Below are positions 4,610 through 8,624 of a stretch of DNA of 8,624 bases, one piece after another; position 1 is the stretch's first letter; each line of letters begins with the position of its first letter. Below the pieces are notes generated by a model. It searched no databases and had not been told where the DNA came from. It saw only the letters and a program-made list of their open reading frames with translations. Source of the DNA: an archaeon (GTDB lineage Archaea > Nanobdellota > Nanobdellia > Pacearchaeales > GW2011-AR1); assembly GCA_027348755.1 (NCBI GenBank), contig DAIEOU010000009.1:1-8624 (forward strand). Direction: 5' to 3'. The position numbers were made by a program, and so were the translations under genes.

Positions 4610-6550
4610 ATGGACAATGAAGAAAATTTTGAAGATTCCGAGATAAGAATGTGGAAGACAAAGCTTGTCTGGGCATGGATTTTCACTCTTCCAATTGCAA
4701 TAATAATGCTTTCTGACAGGATATTTGGAATATCATTATTTTCTGATAAGATCATGACAATAGTACTGCTTGCCCTTGGAGCGCCAGTTGTATTCATTGT
4801 GGGTTTCTCAACAATAAAGAGTGGAATTCGCGGATATTACACATTTTATTTTAATATGGACTCGCTGATTGCGCTTGGAACTGTTATTGCTTACTTTACT
4901 GGGATATTCTCTATTTTTTATCCATTGCAGGACTATTCAGGTATAAGCTCAATGATTATGGCTTTTTTTGTGAGCGGGAAGTACATAGAGGCAAATGCAA
5001 AAGGTAGGGCCACACAGGAGATAAGAAAATTAATAGAGCTTGGAGCCAAGAAAGCGAAGATAATTATCGGAAAGACTGAAAAAGAGGTTCCAATTGAAGA
5101 GATAAGCATAGGAGATATAATGATTGTACGACCCGGGGAAAAGATACCCCTTGACGGGATAGTCATAAGGGGAGAGTCCGCCGTTGATGAAAGCATGATA
5201 ACAGGTGAAAGCATGCCTGTTGACAAGAAGATAAAGAGCCAGGTAATAGGTGCAACAATAAACCAAGACGGAATACTTTATGTTAAGGCCACAAAGATAG
5301 GCAGCAACACTTTCCTAGCGCACATAATACAGCTTGTTGAGGAAACGCAAAGCACAAAAGTCCCGATACAGAAGATTGCTGACAAGATAACCTCTATATT
5401 TGTCCCGACAATACTAACGATTGCCCTGCTTTCATTCGGAAACTGGCTTTTTTTCACGGGAGACATTAGCAAGGCACTCGGGATATCTGTAGCCGTACTT
5501 GTCATAGCCTGCCCATGCTCTCTTGGCCTGGCCACTCCTACAGCTTTGATGGTTGGCTCTGGGATTGGGGCTCGCAAAGGAATCCTAATAAGAAAAGGAG
5601 AGGCTATACAGACTATGAAAGAGATAAGTACATTTGTTCTAGACAAGACAGGAACAATCACACAAGGAAAACCAGAAGTTACAGAAGTTAGGGCTTTTGG
5701 GAAAAACTCAGAATATAGAGTGCTTAAAATTGCCTCAAGTATTGAAAACCTCTCAGAGCATCCGATAGGCAGGGCAATAGTTTCGCATGCGAAGCTTAAC
5801 AAGTATGCGCATGTAGGCAATTTCAAAATAGTCAGAGGCAAGGGAGTAAGAGGAGTTATAAATGGAAAAAGTATATGTGTTGGAAACAAGGCTCTTATGC
5901 GCGAGAACGGAATAAGCACTGAAAGAGTGGAATCAGTCTTGCATTCATACGAGTCATCCGGGAAAACCACAATGCTTGTCTCTGAGAATAAGGAAATAAT
6001 AGGGTTTATAGCTGTGGCAGATAAGATAAAAGAGGACTCGTTGGAAGCGATAAGCGAACTTAAAAGATCCGGGTATGAAATAGCAATGATTACTGGAGAC
6101 AACGAGGCTACCGCAAGAAGCATTGCGAACCAGGTCGGAATCAACAAGGTAATATCAGGAGTGCTTCCCGAGGGAAAGGCCGAAGAGGTCGTTAAAATGC
6201 AGAAATCGGGAATGGTCGCTTTCGTGGGAGACGGGATAAACGATGCCCCTGCATTAAAGCAGGCAAACGTGGGAATAGCAATGGGTACAGGAACAGACAT
6301 AGCAATAGAGGCAGGGGACATAGTTCTCACTTCAGGATCCCTGTCCGGGGCTGTGAAAGCTGCAAAGCTTAGCAAGGCAACATTCAGGAAGATAAAGCAG
6401 AATCTTTTCTGGGCTTTCGCTTATAACGTTATTGCCGTTCCATTTGCAGTTTCAGGATTTATACACCCGGTAATAGCAGAGATTGCAATGGCCGCATCAT
6501 CAATAACAGTTATAACAAACGCAAACCTTCTGAGGAGGGTCAAGATATAA
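4610..6550 (+). CDS. copA: Cu(I)-exporting P1B-type ATPase lacking its own HMA domain
   Basis: 646 residues. It uses ATP to drive Cu(I) across the membrane, by the P1B family reaction. Eight membrane segments are visible: about 18-35, 48-68, 83-103, 108-127, 262-283, 289-312, 598-618 and 620-638. Key motifs are TGE (198-200, actuator), CPC (301-303, ion path), DKTGT (345-349, with the phosphorylated D345), SEHP (382-385, ATP binding), TGDN (495-498) and GDGINDAP (540-547). The YN of helix 7 (605-606) and M-x2-SS of helix 8 (627-631) match the Cu(I) subgroup rather than the Zn/Cd one. The N-terminus has only about 17 residues before helix 1, so the usual fused HMA domain is absent; the preceding gene supplies one separately. 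GAGGAG at 4592-4597 is the likely, rather distant, ribosome site. The stop overlaps the next ATG. Confidence 0.95.
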   Translation: MDNEENFEDSEIRMWKTKLVWAWIFTLPIAIIMLSDRIFGISLFSDKIMTIVLLALGAPVVFIVGFSTIKSGIRGYYTFYFNMDSLIALGTVIAYFTGIFSIFYPLQDYSGISSMIMAFFVSGKYIEANAKGRATQEIRKLIELGAKKAKIIIGKTEKEVPIEEISIGDIMIVRPGEKIPLDGIVIRGESAVDESMITGESMPVDKKIKSQVIGATINQDGILYVKATKIGSNTFLAHIIQLVEETQSTKVPIQKIADKITSIFVPTILTIALLSFGNWLFFTGDISKALGISVAVLVIACPCSLGLATPTALMVGSGIGARKGILIRKGEAIQTMKEISTFVLDKTGTITQGKPEVTEVRAFGKNSEYRVLKIASSIENLSEHPIGRAIVSHAKLNKYAHVGNFKIVRGKGVRGVINGKSICVGNKALMRENGISTERVESVLHSYESSGKTTMLVSENKEIIGFIAVADKIKEDSLEAISELKRSGYEIAMITGDNEATARSIANQVGINKVISGVLPEGKAEEVVKMQKSGMVAFVGDGINDAPALKQANVGIAMGTGTDIAIEAGDIVLTSGSLSGAVKAAKLSKATFRKIKQNLFWAFAYNVIAVPFAVSGFIHPVIAEIAMAASSITVITNANLLRRVKI

Positions 6551-7233
6551 TGGCTTTCTCAGATTTTTTGAAGGAAATTGAAGGAAACAGGGCAGAGGGG
6601 GAGATTGTAAAATCAATGCTGTACGGACTTGTTGCGGCATCATTGACTTTCGCCATTCTTTATTTCCTGAGATTCAGATATATTGAATCTTTCATGCCAA
6701 AGTACGGTCTGTATATCGGTCTGATATGCTTAAGTTACGTGCTTCTTCTTCCAATGACAAGGCATGTAAGGGCATACGGGGATTTTCAGTGCATGACAGG
6801 AATGATGATAGGAATGACTTCTGGAATGGTGTCAAGCTTCCTTGTAGGATTTTATATAGGTGCGACAAACGGGCTTTTTATAGGTGGGCTTTCGGGAATG
6901 ATTGTAGGGGGAGCGCTCGGGATATACCTAGGAAGATGCTGCGGGATAATGGGGATAATGGAAGGAATAATGGCTGCTTTCATGGGGGGCTGGATGGGAG
7001 CTATGACATCTGTGATGCTTCTAAATGATCACATAAAAGCAGCCTCGGTGATAGTACTTTTAGTCAACGCAATAATAGCTTTGCTTTTGCATTACATGAT
7101 ATACAATGAGAAAAGGGAATTCCAGAGAGAAGGCACAGAAGACTATTCTGTTCAGCTTTTTGTTATTGTAATACTCATTGCATTAAGCAGCTGGATAATG
7201 GTGTATGGACCTAGGAGTTTCTTATTTGGATAA
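6550..7233 (+). CDS. Met/Gly-rich multi-span membrane protein of the copper operon
   Basis: 227 residues with about seven hydrophobic segments (near 22-41, 52-69, 80-103, 106-125, 132-157, 163-182, 201-219). The centre (81-156) is striking: it starts CMTGMMIGMTSGM, runs through small-residue helices with repeated G-x3-G spacing (IGGLSGMIVGGALGIYLG), then C130-C131 and a series of methionines at 134, 137, 141, 145, 149, 152 and 156, every three or four residues, so on one helix face. Such Met ladders are seen in Cu(I)/Ag(I) permeation pathways, and Gly zippers pack helices tightly. Similar uncharacterised proteins occur in bacterial copper clusters, to my recollection. A copper transport or membrane storage role is inferred. 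The ATG shares its A with the TAA of the ATPase gene; GGAGG at 6534-6538 is the likely ribosome site. Confidence 0.75.
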   Translation: MAFSDFLKEIEGNRAEGEIVKSMLYGLVAASLTFAILYFLRFRYIESFMPKYGLYIGLICLSYVLLLPMTRHVRAYGDFQCMTGMMIGMTSGMVSSFLVGFYIGATNGLFIGGLSGMIVGGALGIYLGRCCGIMGIMEGIMAAFMGGWMGAMTSVMLLNDHIKAASVIVLLVNAIIALLLHYMIYNEKREFQREGTEDYSVQLFVIVILIALSSWIMVYGPRSFLFG

Positions 7234-7242
7234 AGATAAAAT

Positions 7243-7248
7243 GGAGGT
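7243..7248 (+). promoter_or_regulatory. Shine-Dalgarno GGAGGT of the cupredoxin gene
   Basis: GGAGGT stands 6 nt before the ATG at 7255, in the 21-nt gap after the preceding stop. No TATA-like box fits in this gap, so the gene is read as the last member of the copper operon and translated independently. Confidence 0.8.
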
Positions 7249-7254
7249 AAAAGA

Positions 7255-7629
7255 ATGAAATTCATAACCTGGATTACAATAATGTTTGTGCTTTTGGTTT
7301 TTGCGGGATTCATATACTTTTCAGGAGCCTCTCTTAACCAGTCAGGCTCGGCTTCAGTTGATAGCTCTGGAACCCAGAAAGTCGTTCTGAGCATGCAAAA
7401 TGGAAACTATTGGCCTAGAACTATAACTGTTAAGGCTGGACAGAAAGTAAGCCTTGAATTAGACAACAGCATTCAAGGTTGTTATAGGTCTTTCAACATT
7501 CGTGACTTGGGAGTTTCTGGATACTCGGCAAGCCCGAGCCAGACCATAGATTTTGTTCCACAACAGAAAGGAAGTTTCAGATTTGCATGTGGAATGGGAA
7601 TGGGATACGGAACTATAATTGTAGACTAA
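7255..7629 (+). CDS. membrane-anchored cupredoxin-like protein with Cys/Met ligands and no histidine
   Basis: 124 residues. An N-terminal hydrophobic helix (about 4-23) acts as an anchor or uncleaved signal, followed by a Ser-rich linker (24-41). A beta-sandwich of cupredoxin_1 type spans about 42-124. Family landmarks are the NYWPRTITVKAGQKVSLEL region, C76 in GCYRSFNI, and the C-terminal loop FACGMGMGYG with C112, M114 and M116. There is no histidine anywhere in the protein, so a classical type-1 copper centre with two His ligands cannot form; C76, C112 and one or both Met residues would suit Cu(I) in a storage or transfer role. It closes the operon and probably works outside the membrane with the other Met-rich proteins. 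Confidence 0.88.
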   Translation: MKFITWITIMFVLLVFAGFIYFSGASLNQSGSASVDSSGTQKVVLSMQNGNYWPRTITVKAGQKVSLELDNSIQGCYRSFNIRDLGVSGYSASPSQTIDFVPQQKGSFRFACGMGMGYGTIIVD

Positions 7630-7640
7630 TTTATTTATTA
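7630..7640. terminator. 11-bp T-rich gap between convergent genes
   Basis: TTTATTTATTA follows the cupredoxin stop. This is where the copper operon would be expected to terminate by a U-rich tract, within or just beyond the gap. The neighbour on the other strand ends immediately after it, so transcripts probably overlap at their 3' ends. Confidence 0.3.
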
Positions 7641-8000
7641 TTAATTATCTGCATCGAATATCAATGATAGAGTAAGTATAAACAGTCCTATATCTCTCAC
7701 AAGAACATCTGAGAATCCTCCTTCAGAGACGCTTATTATTATGTCAAGCATCACCAAAGCTGATAGAATTGCTGCAGCTTTCTTTTTTATTCCAGTAATA
7801 AGCCAGACTCCAAGTATAGTCAGAACTAGACCATGTATTATAACTAGAGTTGTTACGCTCATTATAACGGAAGCGTATCCTGGGACGAAACCTATCCAAT
7901 AATTAGGCTGCAAAATCTCCCATATTCCAAATATTATGAAAACTATAGATATTGCAAGAGATGCAAGGAACCTTGATATCTTTTTATTGTTCACCTTCAT
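7641..8000 (-). CDS. DoxX-like four-helix membrane protein
   Basis: 119 residues with four hydrophobic segments (about 10-30, 48-69, 74-92, 98-115). Recognisable features of small DoxX-like proteins are FGIWEILQPNYWIGFVP (24-40), the short basic turn GIKKKAA between helices 2 and 3, and GFSDVLVRDIGLF (95-107) with the R102-D103 pair. Members of this superfamily are quinone- or redox-associated in some organisms, but most of these small forms have no known activity. The ATG at 8000 is about 26.5 nt from a strong TATA-like box and has no Shine-Dalgarno, so it is probably leaderless. It converges with the copper operon and has no copper operator, so a link to copper is not supported. Confidence 0.75.
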   Translation of the reverse strand: MKVNNKKISRFLASLAISIVFIIFGIWEILQPNYWIGFVPGYASVIMSVTTLVIIHGLVLTILGVWLITGIKKKAAAILSALVMLDIIISVSEGGFSDVLVRDIGLFILTLSLIFDADN

Positions 8001-8022
8001 ATAATGTTTATATCTTGGGGGT

Positions 8023-8030
8023 TTTTATAA
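8023..8030 (-). promoter_or_regulatory. TATA-like box of the DoxX-like gene
   Basis: On the minus strand TTATAAAA, preceded by AAAAGG (BRE-like), is centred about 26.5 nt before the ATG at 8000. It lies in the 42-bp gap after the PAP2-fold gene, so the DoxX-like gene has its own promoter even though the two genes run in the same direction. Confidence 0.65.
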
Positions 8031-8042
8031 CCTTTTGAAGAA

Positions 8043-8624
8043 TCAATAAGGTATATGCTCAATAGCTAGACTATATGAGGCATATTCTTCACTGAAATTA
8101 CGTATTGCTGATTTGATATTCTTTGCGAATCGCATGAAAAGTATCCAGAATGTAATCCAGAAAACGCTTATGCTTATACCTGCAATAACATCGCTGAGCC
8201 ATTGTATGTTAAGATAAATCTTGCTAAAGCCCAAAAGTGCTATAAGGCCGAGAGATAGTGAGATGAATATAGCTCTGTTAGCTTCGTCTTTTATCTTATC
8301 TTTGTATAAATATATTATCAATGATATCACAAGCGTAGAGAAAAGAATGCTACTACTTGGGAAGCTGTAACCTGAAGCATGTATGAGAGACATGTCAGGC
8401 CTTGCTCTCTGCATTATGCTTTCTATAAATATATCTGTGGCAGAAGCTGTGGCAGTTGTAAGTACAACCAATATAGCTTTGTTCCATTCTTTTTTGTACA
8501 AAAGTATTATTGTAATGAATAGTATTGCAGCTATCATGCTGTAAGGGGTAAAAATAAAATTGATTAGTTTCATTATAGCTGTCCAGCCAGGAGTCCAAAG
8601 AGAAGATATGTTTACACTAGTCCA
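8043..8624 (-). CDS. PAP2-fold membrane protein lacking catalytic residues (5' end outside window)
   Basis: At least 193 residues. The frame stays open upstream of the ATG at 8573 to the window edge, and that ATG has neither a Shine-Dalgarno nor a TATA-like box at leaderless distance. The extra residues (ending LWTPGWTAI) look like a normal PAP2 N-terminus, so I treat the gene as 5'-partial. Numbering from the 8573 Met, hydrophobic helices fall near 12-26, 33-50, 77-91, 100-116 and 128-148. The three phosphatase motifs are recognisable by position but altered: K-x6-RP has E51 in place of Lys with R58-P59 kept, PSGH is P72-S-S-S75, and the SR-x5-H-x3-D motif is S117-K118...Q124...D128. Both catalytic histidines are gone, so phosphatase activity is unlikely; a lipid-binding or structural role is possible. 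It runs toward the DoxX-like gene. Confidence 0.75.
   Translation of the reverse strand, partial: WTSVNISSLWTPGWTAIMKLINFIFTPYSMIAAILFITIILLYKKEWNKAILVVLTTATASATDIFIESIMQRARPDMSLIHASGYSFPSSSILFSTLVISLIIYLYKDKIKDEANRAIFISLSLGLIALLGFSKIYLNIQWLSDVIAGISISVFWITFWILFMRFAKNIKSAIRNFSEEYASYSLAIEHIPY

Noticed and set aside
5278..6375. Long 365-codon open frame antisense to the copper ATPase gene
   Set aside because: It lies wholly inside a gene with every P-type ATPase motif, and its translation is rich in Ser/Pro/Ile with no domain. It is a by-product of the codon pattern on the other strand.
8571..8573. ATG at 8573 as the true start of the PAP2-fold gene
   Set aside because: The frame continues open to the window edge with family-like residues, and there is no promoter or ribosome site at this ATG.
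1..8624. CRISPR arrays, insertion sequences, tRNA or rRNA genes
   Set aside because: Reading both strands, I saw no regularly spaced repeats, transposase motifs with terminal inverted repeats, or cloverleaf-like or rRNA sequence.

Overview
The window looks archaeal. Six start codons (866, 1642, 3542, 4056, 4143, 8000) each have an AT-rich TATA-like box centred about 24-27 nt upstream, as expected for leaderless archaeal transcripts. Genes inside the main operon, and one gene with a leader, instead carry GGAGG-type ribosome binding sites. The sequence is AT-rich, with many ATA isoleucine and AGA/AGG arginine codons, and it carries a membrane-tethered winged-helix regulator of a type common in archaea. 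A DPANN lineage such as Micrarchaeota is my best guess, but no marker gene fixes the taxonomy.

Layout. Positions 3-125 hold the 3' end of an unrecognised gene. Positions 182-700 (minus) encode an exported, Met-rich, membrane-anchored protein. Positions 866-1567 (plus) encode a nucleotidyltransferase-like protein with a Cys-rich tail, and 1642-2034 (plus) a small anchored protein of unknown function. Positions 2064-3542 (minus) encode a protein with three degenerate copies of a roughly 64-residue module. Positions 3574-4056 (minus) encode a two-helix membrane regulator with a Cys/His/Met external loop and a cytoplasmic winged helix. Diverging from it, 4143-7629 (plus) is a tight five-gene copper operon: a small Met-rich hairpin membrane protein, a CopZ-like HMA chaperone, a CopA-type Cu(I) P-type ATPase, a Met/Gly-rich multi-span membrane protein, and a membrane-anchored cupredoxin without histidine. 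Positions 7641-8000 (minus) encode a DoxX-like four-helix membrane protein. Positions 8043-8624 (minus, cut by the window edge) encode a PAP2-fold protein that lacks the catalytic residues.

How it fits together. The most informative signal is a perfect 20-bp palindrome, TTGTGAAACTAGTTTCACAA (4088-4107). It lies exactly between the divergent core promoters of the membrane regulator and the copper operon. A second, slightly degenerate copy (776-795) sits in front of the Met-rich exported protein at 182-700, more than 3 kb away. In both places the operator is followed by AAGCGC or AAGCGG and then a TATA box at identical 6-nt spacing. This supports a small copper regulon: the regulator senses metal outside the membrane, the operon chaperones and exports Cu(I) and holds it at the membrane, and the distant exported Met-rich protein is co-regulated. 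The regulator-operator pairing and the metal specificity are inferences. The sites, spacing and motifs are directly visible.
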